A stretch of 52,278 nt of DNA from JTS-RE9 sp964649195. Its GTDB lineage: Bacteria > Planctomycetota > Phycisphaerae > Phycisphaerales > Phycisphaeraceae. A program made the translations under genes and the position numbers. The DNA is taken from assembly GCA_964649195.1 (NCBI GenBank), contig CAZYPK010000018.1, positions 1 through 52,278 on the forward strand. Direction: 5' to 3'. A model generated the notes under the pieces. That model was not told where the DNA came from. It saw nothing but the letters and a program-made list of their open reading frames with translations, and made no database searches. Of the stretch, positions 26,533 through 35,164 are shown piece after piece (within the stretch, counting starts at the first letter, position 1; each line of letters starts with the position of its first letter).

Positions 26533-28200
26533 CTACATCTTCGTGCTTCGCACCACTTCATCCGGGGTCGTTTCGCCCAGCAGCACCTTGCGCCAGCCGT
26601 CTTCGCGGAGCAGGCGCAGGCCCTGGGCCCTGGCGATGCGTTCCACTTCGTGGGCGCCGCAGCGCTGCATGACCTTTTCGCGGATTTCGTCGGTCATGGT
26701 CATCAGTTCGTACAAACCCGTCCGGCCTCGGTAGCCGGTGTTGTGGCACTTGCGGCAGCCGGCGCCCTTCCACAATTTCGTGCCCCGTTCGATCTTGAAA
26801 TCGCGCGGCAGCGTGTCGTAATCCGGCTCGTATTCCACCTTGCAGTTGGGGCAGACCCGGCGCACCAGCCGCTGCGCCATCGCGCTGTTGAGCGTGCTGG
26901 TGACAAGGAACGGCTCCACGCCCATATCGATCAATCGCGTGGCCGCACTGCACGAATCGTTGGTGTGCAGCGTGGACAAAACCAGGTGACCGGTGAGCGA
27001 AGCCTGGATCGCCGCCTCGGCGGTTTCGAGGTCGCGGATTTCACCGATCATGATGACATCGGGGTCGTGACGCAGGATGGCTCGCAGGCCGCGGGCGAAG
27101 GTCATGTCGATCTTCGACTGCACCTGAATCTGGTTGACGCCGGCCAGGTGATATTCGACGGGGTCTTCGATGGTGATGCACTTGATGTCGCCCTTGACGA
27201 TGGCGGAGAGGGCGGCGTAGAGCGTGGTCGTTTTGCCGCTGCCGGTGGGGCCGGTGACGAGGATGATGCCGTGGGGCCGGTCGATCTGTTCCTTGAACAC
27301 GGAGAACGTGTCCGCCGCCATGCCCAGTTCGGGCAGGGTGAACAGCACGTTGGCCTTGTCGAGGATGCGCATCACGATGCCTTCGCCGAAGAGCATCGGA
27401 ATCACGCTGACGCGGATGTCGATCTGCCGGTTGCCCAGCGTCAGATTGATGCGGCCATCCTGCGGCAGACGCTTCTCGGCGATGTTCAGCTTCGCCATGA
27501 TCTTGATGCGGCTGATGATCGCGTTCTGGAACCGCCTGATCTCCGCGGGCACCGAAGCATCCTGCAAGACACCATCGATGCGATACCGCACCTTCAGATC
27601 GTGCTCGAACGGCTCGATGTGGATGTCGCTGCAACGCTCGTTGATCGCCTCGATGAAAATCTCGTTGACCAGCTTGATGACGCTCGCTTCCTGCGCCATC
27701 TCCATCAGGTCTTCAGCGCCCTCTTCGAGAGTGAGCGTCTGGCTGTCGTTCTCGCCCATCATCTGGTTGATGGTGTCGCCGCCCAGGCCGTAGTAGGTCT
27801 TGATGGCGGTGTTGATCTGATCTTCAAGAGCGAGCACCGGCTGAATTTCGAGACCGGTGAGCAGGCGAAGCTCATCGAAGGCGTAAAGATCGAAGGGATC
27901 GCTGGTGGCGACCTTGAGCGTGCCGTTGAAACGCGCCAGGGGGAGCAGATGCTTCTGATGCACCATGCGCGAAGGCATGGCATCGATCGCTTCGCGGGGG
28001 ATGCGGACATTGGCCAGGTCGGTGAAGGGAATGAAAAGCTGGTCGCTGGCGATGCGGAGGATTTCCTCCTCTTCGATGAAGCCCAGCGAGATCAAAGCGC
28101 GATCCAGCCGGCAGCCTTCCTGCTTGCTCCTGGCCTGCGCCTGGGCAAGCTGCTCAGGGCTGATTCGCTGGGTCTCGATCAGTGCATCCACAACATTCAT
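26533..28200 (-). CDS. gspE: GspE / PilB-type secretion ATPase
   Basis: The protein has 555 residues and is the hexameric ATPase that drives pseudopilus assembly from the cytoplasm. An N-terminal MshEN-like domain (residues 1-150) is followed by a central domain (VIKLVNEIFIEAINERCSDIHIEP, VRYRIDGVL). The ATPase core has Walker A GPTGSGKTTTLY near 318, the Asp box ITIEDPVEY, Walker B DPDVIMIGEIRD, and the His box TGHLVLSTLHTND. A four-Cys zinc site (CPNC and CRKC about 35 residues apart) is present, as in GspE/PilB and unlike PilT. It is the first gene of the minus-strand operon that ends with the giant secretin. Confidence 0.95.
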   Translation of the reverse strand: MNVVDALIETQRISPEQLAQAQARSKQEGCRLDRALISLGFIEEEEILRIASDQLFIPFTDLANVRIPREAIDAMPSRMVHQKHLLPLARFNGTLKVATSDPFDLYAFDELRLLTGLEIQPVLALEDQINTAIKTYYGLGGDTINQMMGENDSQTLTLEEGAEDLMEMAQEASVIKLVNEIFIEAINERCSDIHIEPFEHDLKVRYRIDGVLQDASVPAEIRRFQNAIISRIKIMAKLNIAEKRLPQDGRINLTLGNRQIDIRVSVIPMLFGEGIVMRILDKANVLFTLPELGMAADTFSVFKEQIDRPHGIILVTGPTGSGKTTTLYAALSAIVKGDIKCITIEDPVEYHLAGVNQIQVQSKIDMTFARGLRAILRHDPDVIMIGEIRDLETAEAAIQASLTGHLVLSTLHTNDSCSAATRLIDMGVEPFLVTSTLNSAMAQRLVRRVCPNCKVEYEPDYDTLPRDFKIERGTKLWKGAGCRKCHNTGYRGRTGLYELMTMTDEIREKVMQRCGAHEVERIARAQGLRLLREDGWRKVLLGETTPDEVVRSTKM

Positions 28201-28723
28201 GATTCACATCCATATCCAAGCCGCGCGGCTCAGATGTCAACCGTCACAAAACCTGGAATCGCATCGGCTGTTTTTGCCTCATGCTTGGGAAGACCTCGCT
28301 TCCAGACATCCTCGCCGCGCCAAAGTCCGCATAATACCGCCGCCTACAACCACTTTAGGCCTCTGCGTCTCTCCCGACTTTAGCCGTTGGACCTTTCCTC
28401 TTGCAGCCTAACGCTCCAACAGCCAACTTATTCGCATCCCGGCCCCCCGGCCCGGAGATTTTCTGCATCCCATCCGCACCGGCCCCTGTAGGACTGGTTG
28501 GCATCAAGGCTTAACTTCCATTGATGAAGTAAGTGTTTCCGTTACATTCACCAGGCAAAATGTCCCGTATCGGGTTCGTAACCTTCGCCGCTTCAATCCG
28601 CGTCAATCCGCGTCAATCCACCTAAATCCATGAGCATCTTCACCTTCCCGCTTTGAATCGCCCGTCAAACCAGAACCTACCCCGTCCGTTCATCGGGGTT
28701 GCAAAACCCGCCCGGAGAGCAAC
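28201..28723. other. Divergent intergenic region between gspE and EF-hand gene
   Basis: These 523 bases have no believable gene. The part near gspE has a TTGACA box on the minus strand. At 28592-28631 there is a short direct repeat of TCAATCCGCG-type words. CCATTGATGAAGTAAGTG and the following TTACAT (near 28540) may hold a plus-strand promoter, but no pair of hexamers is convincing. GGAGAG before 28724 is a good ribosome binding site. Confidence 0.5.
28212..28240 (-). promoter_or_regulatory. Possible gspE operon promoter
   Basis: On the minus strand a perfect TTGACA (28240-28235) is followed after 17 bases by GGATAT, a poor -10 match. If used, transcription would begin within a few bases of the gspE ATG. 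Only the -35 box is strong. Confidence 0.3.
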
Positions 28724-30019
28724 ATGACCATGTCCATTGCGAGCAACCATCTCCCCCGTCCTCTTCGCTTCCTGCTGGGCGCCGCCGTGACGGCGACGCT
28801 GCTGACCGGTCCCGCGACCGGCCTGGCTCAGGATGAGGCGGTCAAACAGCCCGCCGCCGTCGCCGACCTGCTCAAGGATGCGATCGATCCCTACCAGCCC
28901 GGCAGCGAGCGGGCCCGCTTCCTCAAAGCCTCGGGCGTGGACAGCGAACTCGACGAATCCGAATTCGAAGCCAGCGCCAAGGGCGAGGAACCCTTTGCCC
29001 GATCCTTCGAGAAATGGCCGGCCCTTCTCCGCTTCGACGCCAACAACAACAAGAAGCTCGACTGGTTCGAAATCGACGCCTACCGCCGCGACCTGCGCAC
29101 CCGCATGTTGGCCGAGTACGACAAGGACAAAAACGGCTCGCTCGAAAACGCCGAGCGCGACGAGGCCAACAAAGCCCTGGCCGCCGGCAGACTGCCCAAG
29201 GCCACGCCGCTGACGCCGGCTCCGGGGGCCGGCAATGCCCAGAATCCCGACCGCCCCCGTCGCGGCCGGGGCGAGGAGCGCCGCCGGGAGGAACTGGAAA
29301 AATGGGACAAGGATGGCGACGGCCAGCTCTCCCGCGAGGAACGCAAGGAGCAGATCACCGCGGCGATCAAGGAAGGCCGGGAACGGCAGGTGCGCAAGTG
29401 GGATGAAAACGGGGACGGCATCCTCGACGAAAACGAGCGGGCCGCCGTCATGAAGGACCCGCGGGACCAGTGGTGGCTGCGCTTTGACGACATCGGCATG
29501 AAGCACTTCGACGCCGACGGCGACGGCAAACTCAGCGAAGAGGAAAGCCGGGAGATCGTCGCCTTCGGCGAGGAACTGGAGAAAGTCGGCAAGAAGTGGG
29601 AACTCAACCTGCTCGACGCCGACGGCGATGGCGAAGTGTCGCGCGACGAACGCCGGGCGATGCAGACGCGAATGCAGATTCTGGGCATCACCATGCTGCC
29701 CGAAGCGATCAAGTGGGTCGATACGGATGGCAACGGCCGCCCCGACCGCGAGGAACTCGAAGCCGCCGCCTTCCGCGCCGCCGAGGCCGGCAAGAAGGAA
29801 CTGGACCGCTGGGTGAAAAAGTACGACGCCAACGGCGACGGTCGCCTCGACGCCACCGAACGCTCCGCCTTCATCAAAGGCATCGACGAAGACATCGCCG
29901 CCCGCTTCAAACGCCACAACAAGGACGGCAGCGGCAAACTCTCCGACAACGACATCCGCAACATCCTCGAAGAACTCGCGGAAGAGTACGACATCAAACC
30001 CAAACGGCGGGCGTTCTGA
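28724..30019 (+). CDS. Secreted protein with nine EF-hand loops
   Basis: The protein has 431 residues. A signal peptide covers about residues 1-35 (LRFLLGAAVTATLLTGPATGLAQ). I count nine EF-hand-type loops: FDANNNKKLDWFE, YDKDKNGSLENAE, WDKDGDGQLSREE, WDENGDGILDENE, FDADGDGKLSEEE, LDADGDGEVSRDE, VDTDGNGRPDREE, YDANGDGRLDATE and HNKDGSGKLSDND. Most have the full DxDxDG ligand set, so the protein should bind several calcium ions outside the cytoplasm. No enzymatic domain is seen. It is transcribed away from gspE, so it might be a client or partner of the secretion system, but that is inference from position only. GGAGAG lies just before the ATG. Confidence 0.88.
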   Translation: MTMSIASNHLPRPLRFLLGAAVTATLLTGPATGLAQDEAVKQPAAVADLLKDAIDPYQPGSERARFLKASGVDSELDESEFEASAKGEEPFARSFEKWPALLRFDANNNKKLDWFEIDAYRRDLRTRMLAEYDKDKNGSLENAERDEANKALAAGRLPKATPLTPAPGAGNAQNPDRPRRGRGEERRREELEKWDKDGDGQLSREERKEQITAAIKEGRERQVRKWDENGDGILDENERAAVMKDPRDQWWLRFDDIGMKHFDADGDGKLSEEESREIVAFGEELEKVGKKWELNLLDADGDGEVSRDERRAMQTRMQILGITMLPEAIKWVDTDGNGRPDREELEAAAFRAAEAGKKELDRWVKKYDANGDGRLDATERSAFIKGIDEDIAARFKRHNKDGSGKLSDNDIRNILEELAEEYDIKPKRRAF

Positions 30020-30050
30020 GAAACATTCGAATAAACCCAAACCCGATGGC

Positions 30051-30240
30051 GAAAGGCAGAAAGGCTAATACTTATTACTTAATACTTATTACTTAATAGT
30101 TATTGGAAGGCAGTGGTACTGCAAGGCGCGCGGCGTAGTCTGGGGGGGTATCTATTGCGGTGGCGCGCCTGCTCCGGCATTAACCAATAAGTATTAAGTA
30201 TTAAATAATAAGTATTAGCCTTTCTGTCTTTCTGCCTTTC
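30051..30240. repeat. AATACTTATT word array with complementary outer arms
   Basis: GAAAGGCAGAAAGGCTAATA and tandem CTTATTACTTAATA words (30051-30106) are mirrored by CCAATAAGTATTAAGTATTA words and TATTAGCCTTTCTG (30184-30240). The middle 77 bases are GC-rich with GGCGCGC and GGCGCGCC pieces. The arms are strikingly AT-rich for this genome. The element fills the gap between the EF-hand and PP2C genes. Confidence 0.85.
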
Positions 30241-30290
30241 TCTTTCCGTTCGTCATCCGCTCTTTTCCCGATTATGATGCCCGACATCTC

Positions 30291-31655
30291 ATGCCTGCCG
30301 TCCTGCCGACTCTTCAATCCGCCCACCTCAGCGATGTCGGGCGTCAGCGTCTGACCCACGAGGACGCCTGCCACTGCGATCCGAACATGGGGCTGTTCAT
30401 CGTCTGCGACGGGCTGGGCGGCCGGCCATCGGGCGAGGCGGCGTCGCAGATCGTCGCTTTCGGACTGGGGCATCTGATCCGAAGACGGTTGCGAAAGCTG
30501 GCCTCGCTCGATGTCGAGCTGCTCAAGGCCATCCTCGGCGACATCGCCGTTGAAGTCAGCCGGGAGATGCGCGACCTGGCCACGCAGATCGAATCGCTGC
30601 GCGGCATGGGGGCCACGCTCTCGGCGCTGCTGGTCGATGGCCGAAACGCCTACATCCTTCACGCCGGCGACTCGCGGGCTTATCTGCTTCGCCAGGGACA
30701 GGTCCAATGCCTGACCACCGATCACTTTCGTCTGGGGTCCCGCCCTGCCGCCGCCAGCGACCAGGCGAACCATCCGCAGCTTGAGACGATCCATCAGCGG
30801 CTGCTGACGCAGTTCATCGGCATCGGCCGGCCGCTGGATCCGGAGGTCATTCATCTGCAACTGAAGCCCGGCGACCGCCTGCTGCTTTGCACCGATGGCC
30901 TGACGGACCCGGTGCCTCAGCCGATCATCGACGGGATCGTCCGCAGCGGCGACGCCTCGCTGCACGACATCTGCCGGCAACTGGTCACCGCGGCCAACGA
31001 GCGAGGCGGGCCGGACAACATCACCGTGGTGCTGGTGGAATATGAAAAGCTGCGACTGGTGGAGAAGGATGAGCTTCGCGCCATCGCGGCCAAACCCAGA
31101 AGCGGCCGGCCCATCGGCGCTTCCGCGAAGTTCCATGCCGCCCTGCTCGAACTCCAGAAGGATCTCCAGTGGCTCAGTGACGGCGCGAAGGAAGCCAAAC
31201 TCGCGGACCGGTCCCCCGATCGCATGGCGGCGTATGGCACGATCAAGCAGCGGCTGGGGGCCGGGCCGTTCAACCATTACATGGAGCGGCACGCCGGTGA
31301 AAGCCCGGCTCATCTGTTCCATCGTGCCGTCACCAGGCCGGACAGCGACTGGCGCAAACATTACGAAGCCCACCAATCCGAACTGGTGCCCCACCTGATG
31401 GCGATCGTCGATCATGCGATTCGCCTGAGCCCGCTGCTCACCGGCGAGGAGACCGCGGCGATTCTCAGCACGCTATGGCGCGACTGGCAGCGCGTGGAGG
31501 AGCGGTACCTGGCCATCTGCCGCCGCGACAGCTTCAACCCGGCGGATCACGCCCTGGATGTGCTCGTCGAACACATGCGGGGGGCCGTGAGCACGATGAT
31601 CGGGCTGATGGAGTTTTTTCCAAGGTTCATGCGGCAGACCGCGCTGTTTCCCTGA
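30291..31655 (+). CDS. PP2C-family serine/threonine phosphatase with extra C-terminal domain
   Basis: The protein has 454 residues. Residues 8-245 are a PP2C domain with its metal-binding and core motifs: LSDVGRQRLTHEDA, FIVCDGLGGRPSGEAAS, MGATLSALLV, LHAGDSRAYLLR, LLCTDGLTD and GGPDNITVVLV. It should remove phosphate from Ser/Thr residues in the cytoplasm, probably opposing Hanks-type kinases, none of which is encoded nearby. The last 200 residues are predicted mostly helical, with no family I recognise. They may bind a partner or ligand. No membrane segment is seen, and no clear ribosome binding site precedes the ATG. Confidence 0.9.
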   Translation: MPAVLPTLQSAHLSDVGRQRLTHEDACHCDPNMGLFIVCDGLGGRPSGEAASQIVAFGLGHLIRRRLRKLASLDVELLKAILGDIAVEVSREMRDLATQIESLRGMGATLSALLVDGRNAYILHAGDSRAYLLRQGQVQCLTTDHFRLGSRPAAASDQANHPQLETIHQRLLTQFIGIGRPLDPEVIHLQLKPGDRLLLCTDGLTDPVPQPIIDGIVRSGDASLHDICRQLVTAANERGGPDNITVVLVEYEKLRLVEKDELRAIAAKPRSGRPIGASAKFHAALLELQKDLQWLSDGAKEAKLADRSPDRMAAYGTIKQRLGAGPFNHYMERHAGESPAHLFHRAVTRPDSDWRKHYEAHQSELVPHLMAIVDHAIRLSPLLTGEETAAILSTLWRDWQRVEERYLAICRRDSFNPADHALDVLVEHMRGAVSTMIGLMEFFPRFMRQTALFP

Positions 31656-31724
31656 AGTGATCAGGCCGGGGGCTGAGAACCTTTGGGTGGCTGGGGCTGG
31701 AGAACTTTGGGATGGCTGAGAACC

Positions 31725-31843
31725 TTTGGGTGGCTGGGGCTGAGTCCGCGAAGCCCCGGCCTGGCGACCCTCAGCCTTCAGTTGCGCCACCTTGCTTCGT
31801 GCATCCGGGCCGGGGCTTCGCGGACTCAGCCCCAGCCACCCGG
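31725..31843. repeat. Complete family D REPIN-like element
   Basis: This is the cleanest copy. The left arm GGGTGGCTGGGGCTGAGTCC continues to the GCGAAGCCCCGGCC end (31726-31760). A spacer follows with CAGCCTTCAGTTGCGCCACC (31772-31791), then an inverted right arm ending CTCAGCCCCAGCCACCC (to 31842). A further partial left arm lies at 31685-31701. The arms are near-perfect complements of about 34 bases. Confidence 0.85.
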
Positions 31844-32582
31844 AAGTTTTCACCCACCCAAAAGTTTTCAAACTCTGGAAACGGGTCCTTGGAACTTTTC
31901 AACATTTCATCGTTTTTCGTTTCACCCTTGCAGAGCGGGCGACCGATAGCTAATGTATCAGTCTGTCAGGTGTTTCCCATCGATCGAAGGTCGCCCGGCT
32001 GCCAGATCTTGGGTTCCGGGGGGGCCTGGGTGAATTGGGAAGCCCTGCCCCGCAGCCTATCGTCAAAGCCTGCACGTTCCGCGGAATCCCCCTTGGAAGC
32101 CCCGGAATGGTCAGAATCGTTTTGGGAACCTGGGTTCGTTTTTTGCCTTGCTGTATTGCCGCCTTCGTGCGGGTCCCGGGGGTTCCGGGGATCCCGGGGG
32201 GTCCCGGCTTGTTCCCATCGGGCTTGATGAAATCATCCGTCGTGGTTTTGCGCCTGCGTCAGGCGCCTGTGTGATGATCCAAAGGAATGGGAAAGTCCGT
32301 TTTGATCGGATCACACCGCTGGGTTTCCCGGCCCCCCGGCTCCAGTTCGGCATTCAGAGGCCACCTGTCAGCGCCTGCCGATGCCTGATCGTCGCGGACT
32401 GAGGTCCGCCTCGTCGCCGCCGGTACACCTTGCCTTTTGAACACTCTCTATTGAACCGTCCGCTTTGCCAATGCGACTGGCCCGCTCCTGTGACCGCGCG
32501 ATCGGTTTGTGGGCATCCTTCGTTCGCCAAGGCGAACGGCTAAATCTTTCATCTGTTTCCGTCTCCTGTTCCCCGATCTCCC
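31844..32582. other. Long non-coding stretch upstream of rho
   Basis: I see no believable gene in about 740 bases. GGGCGACC (31938-31945) and GGTCGCCC (31989-31996) could pair around a 43-base loop. A very GC-rich segment at 32170-32205 is self-complementary (GGTCCCGGGGGTTCCGGGG against CCCCGGAACCCCCGGGACC-like text). A family B palindrome lies at 32521-32545. The stretch may be a long rho leader with autoregulatory structure, or may contain a small RNA, but no known RNA family is recognised. Confidence 0.4.
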
Positions 32583-33806
32583 ATGCAACCATCCTCCACC
32601 GGCATACTCGAACTGTTCAACCGTGATGGCCGCGTCCGGTCCCTCGAAGGCTCGCTCGCTTCCGATCCGGGTGATCCGGTCCTGCCTGCGAATCTGGTCG
32701 ATCGTTTTCATCTGCGGCCCGGCGTGCAGATCGAAGTCGAACTGGGCCGCCCCTTCGGCGCCAACGGCAACAACGCGGTCAATCAGGATCACCTGCTCGC
32801 CCATCAGCGGCACCGTCAGAAAAAAAAGGTGAAGCTCAAGCATCGCATCAACCCGATCGGGCCCAATGCCAAAGCGGTGCGGGATGTGATTGCCATCGAA
32901 GGCCTGTCCCCGGAGGAATACGCCAAGACCCGCCGGTTTGAAGACCTGACCACCATCGATCCGCATCCGCGCATCACGCTCGAATACCCCGGCTGCCCCG
33001 CCGACTGCCGGCTGATCGATATTTTCTGCCCCATCGGTTTCGGCCAGCGGGCGATGATCACCTCGCCGCCCAAGGCTGGCAAAACCACGCTGCTGAAAAA
33101 CATCGCCACCGCCATCCGCAAAAATCATCCCCATGCGGAAGTGATCGCCCTGCTCGTCGATGAACGCCCGGAGGAAGTGACCGACTTCCGCCGCAACGTG
33201 CCCTGCAAGGTATGGGCAAGCTCGAACGATCATCCCCCGGAGCGCCATGTCTTCCTCTCCATGCTCGCCATCGAACGCGCCAAGCGGCTGGCCGAGTGCG
33301 GCAAGGATGTGGTGATTCTGCTCGATTCGCTCACCCGTGTCGGCCGCGCCTTCAACACCGCGCCGGGACTGGTCAACACCGGCCGCACGTTGTCGGGCGG
33401 CCTTGATTCCGGCGCACTGGCGATTCCCAAGCAACTCTTCGGCGCCGCGCGAAAATTCGAGGAAGGCGGATCACTCACCATCATCGCCACCGCCCTGGTC
33501 GATACCGGCTCACGCGGCGACCAGGTCATCTTCGAAGAGTTCAAAGGCACCGGCAACATGGAGCTCATCCTCGATCGCAAGATCGCCGAGCGCCGCCTTT
33601 TTCCCGCCATCGATCTGGCCGCCAGCGGCACACGCAAGGAACACCTGCTGCTCAACCCCGCGGAACTGACCACGATGACCGCCCTTCGCCGAAGGCTGCT
33701 GGCCATGCAGCCGCCGATGCAGGTCGAGCAACTCCTCAAGGCATTGGAACGGTTCAAGACCAACGCGGAACTGGTGGGCAACCCGCAAAGCCCGGCAAGG
33801 GACTGA
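32583..33806 (+). CDS. rho: Transcription termination factor Rho
   Basis: The protein has 407 residues. The C-terminal ATPase/helicase part is clearly Rho: RLIDIFCPIGFGQRAMI, Walker A SPPKAGKTTLLK, LLVDERPEEVTDFRR, Walker B VVILLDSLTRVGRAFN, the Q-loop region, and ATALVDTGSRGDQVIFEEFK GTGNMEL. Rho is a hexameric RNA translocase that ends untranslated transcripts. The N-terminal part is short and unusual. GILELFNRDGRVRSLEG occupies the cold-shock-like domain where the canonical GFGFLR aromatic motif would be, and a basic stretch (QRHRQKKKVKLKHR) follows. RNA capture may therefore differ from E. coli Rho. No strong ribosome binding site is visible before the ATG. Confidence 0.93.
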   Translation: MQPSSTGILELFNRDGRVRSLEGSLASDPGDPVLPANLVDRFHLRPGVQIEVELGRPFGANGNNAVNQDHLLAHQRHRQKKKVKLKHRINPIGPNAKAVRDVIAIEGLSPEEYAKTRRFEDLTTIDPHPRITLEYPGCPADCRLIDIFCPIGFGQRAMITSPPKAGKTTLLKNIATAIRKNHPHAEVIALLVDERPEEVTDFRRNVPCKVWASSNDHPPERHVFLSMLAIERAKRLAECGKDVVILLDSLTRVGRAFNTAPGLVNTGRTLSGGLDSGALAIPKQLFGAARKFEEGGSLTIIATALVDTGSRGDQVIFEEFKGTGNMELILDRKIAERRLFPAIDLAASGTRKEHLLLNPAELTTMTALRRRLLAMQPPMQVEQLLKALERFKTNAELVGNPQSPARD

Positions 33807-33840
33807 AAACGGATCATTCAAAATCAAGGGCATTCCTCCC

Positions 33841-33920
33841 AAGCCCGATGGCGAGTCCGCGAGCCGTCGGGGTATCAGCCACGGAATACCCCGACGGCTC
33901 GCGGACTCGCCATCGGGCTT
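33841..33920. repeat. Perfect 35-bp inverted repeat after rho (family C)
   Basis: The arms 33841-33875 and 33886-33920 are exact reverse complements around a 10-base loop. The core is CCGATGGCGAGTCCGCGAGC. It begins 34 bases after the rho stop codon. No T-tract follows, so a simple intrinsic terminator is not indicated. Related copies occur at 35091 and 43452. Confidence 0.9.
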
Positions 33921-33957
33921 GAAAATCACCTTTTCAACGGCTGTATGATGCGCCGTC

Positions 33958-35061
33958 ATGTGTACCTCACCGTCCGTCCCCGCACTCTCGCTCGAAGCCT
34001 GTCGTCATCGACAGAACAGGCTGCGCGAGGCGATGCGCCCGCTCGACCTGCGCGGCGCGGTCATCACCGATCGCCGGCACGTTCACTACTTCACCGGTTA
34101 CTGGCCGCGCTTCGTGCATCGCCCCGCGGTCTGGATCGACCGCGAAGGCCCGACGATTCTCGCGCTGCCCGGCCCGCTGAGTCATGGTGTCGCCGCCGAA
34201 GAAATCTGTGTTTATCACGCCAACGATGACTGCACGCTGGTCGATGACCAGCGCGGCAACGCACTGGCCGCACTGCAACCGGCATGGTCCGATGTGAAAC
34301 GCGTCGGCTGCGACCGCGCGTTGTGGCCAATGTTCGCCGGAGATGCCCAGGTCATCGACCTGATGCCCACCTTGCGCTCCCTTCGCCGCACGAAGGACGC
34401 CGATGAGGTCGCCCTGCTTTCGTTCGCACTGGAGGCCAGCGAGAAAGCCTATGAACACGCGAGAAAAACCATCGCGCCCGGCCTCGATGAAACGAAACTC
34501 TGGTCGCAGCTTCAGGAAGTCATCACGCAGCACGTGGGCGAGATGATCGGCGAGCTGGGCAACGATTTTCAGGTCGGCTCCATCGGCAGCGCGCCGCGAC
34601 GACGTGCGATGAAGAAAGGCGAGATCGCGATCCTCGACCTGGGCGTGATCGTGCGCGGCTACAACGGCGACATGTGCCGCAGCTTCATCGTGGGCGGTGA
34701 ACCTTCCACGCAACAGCAGCGCGCTCATCAGCGCATCCTCGAATCACTCGCCTTCATCGAAGCGACGGTGAAGCCGGGCGTCCGTTGCAAAAGACTTTTC
34801 GAGGAAACACAGCGCATGCTTGATGGTTTCGACGGCCACGCCTTCCGCCATCACCTGGGCCACGGCATCGGCCACCATCCGCACGAAGCGCCGCGACTCA
34901 ATCGCCTGCATGACGACCACTTCGCCGTCGGCGACGTCTTCACCGCCGAGCCGGGGCTGTATGGCCACGACCTGCATGCGGGCATACGCATCGAAAACGC
35001 GTATCACCTGACGGAACAGGGCCTGGTGAAACTGACCAATTCCCCGATGGATTTGACTTGA
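33958..35061 (+). CDS. M24-family metallopeptidase, Xaa-Pro aminopeptidase-like
   Basis: The protein has 367 residues. An N-terminal creatinase-like domain (residues 15-145; AVITDRRHVHYFTGYWP) precedes a pita-bread catalytic domain. The five expected metal ligands are visible: Asp in ILDLGVIVRGYNGD (two Asp residues), His in HHLGHGIGHHPHE, Glu in FTAEPGLY and Glu in GIRIENAY. Such enzymes remove an N-terminal residue next to proline, or act on related substrates, in the cytoplasm. There is no signal peptide. It follows rho by 151 bases, with a strong hairpin between, so it may not be co-transcribed. Confidence 0.9.
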   Translation: MCTSPSVPALSLEACRHRQNRLREAMRPLDLRGAVITDRRHVHYFTGYWPRFVHRPAVWIDREGPTILALPGPLSHGVAAEEICVYHANDDCTLVDDQRGNALAALQPAWSDVKRVGCDRALWPMFAGDAQVIDLMPTLRSLRRTKDADEVALLSFALEASEKAYEHARKTIAPGLDETKLWSQLQEVITQHVGEMIGELGNDFQVGSIGSAPRRRAMKKGEIAILDLGVIVRGYNGDMCRSFIVGGEPSTQQQRAHQRILESLAFIEATVKPGVRCKRLFEETQRMLDGFDGHAFRHHLGHGIGHHPHEAPRLNRLHDDHFAVGDVFTAEPGLYGHDLHAGIRIENAYHLTEQGLVKLTNSPMDLT

Positions 35062-35090
35062 AATGTTGGCTCATGTGCCGCATGTGGCGC

Positions 35091-35158
35091 CAAGCCCGAT
35101 GGCGAGTCCGCGAGCCGTCGGGCTTGGGGCTTTTACTAAAGTGACCATCAATAAACGA
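35091..35158. repeat. Half-element of family C
   Basis: This copy has the core CCGATGGCGAGTCCGCGAGC followed by GGGGCTTTTACTAAAGTGAC and CATCAATAAACG. It corresponds to one half of the full element at 43452-43596. It lies in the convergent gap between the M24 gene and the FmdB-like gene. Confidence 0.8.
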
Positions 35159-35164
35159 AGGGAT

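Noticed and set aside
24558..28200. Reading the cluster as a retractile type IV pilus
   Set aside because: There is no PilT-type second ATPase, the major subunit has GspG-specific motifs, and the H-I-J-K order is that of type II secretion. The PilM/N/O/P-like fusions do keep some pilus character.
33945..34229. 94-codon frame overlapping the start of the M24 gene
   Set aside because: It is an out-of-frame shadow; the M24 frame has all five metal ligands and a good length.
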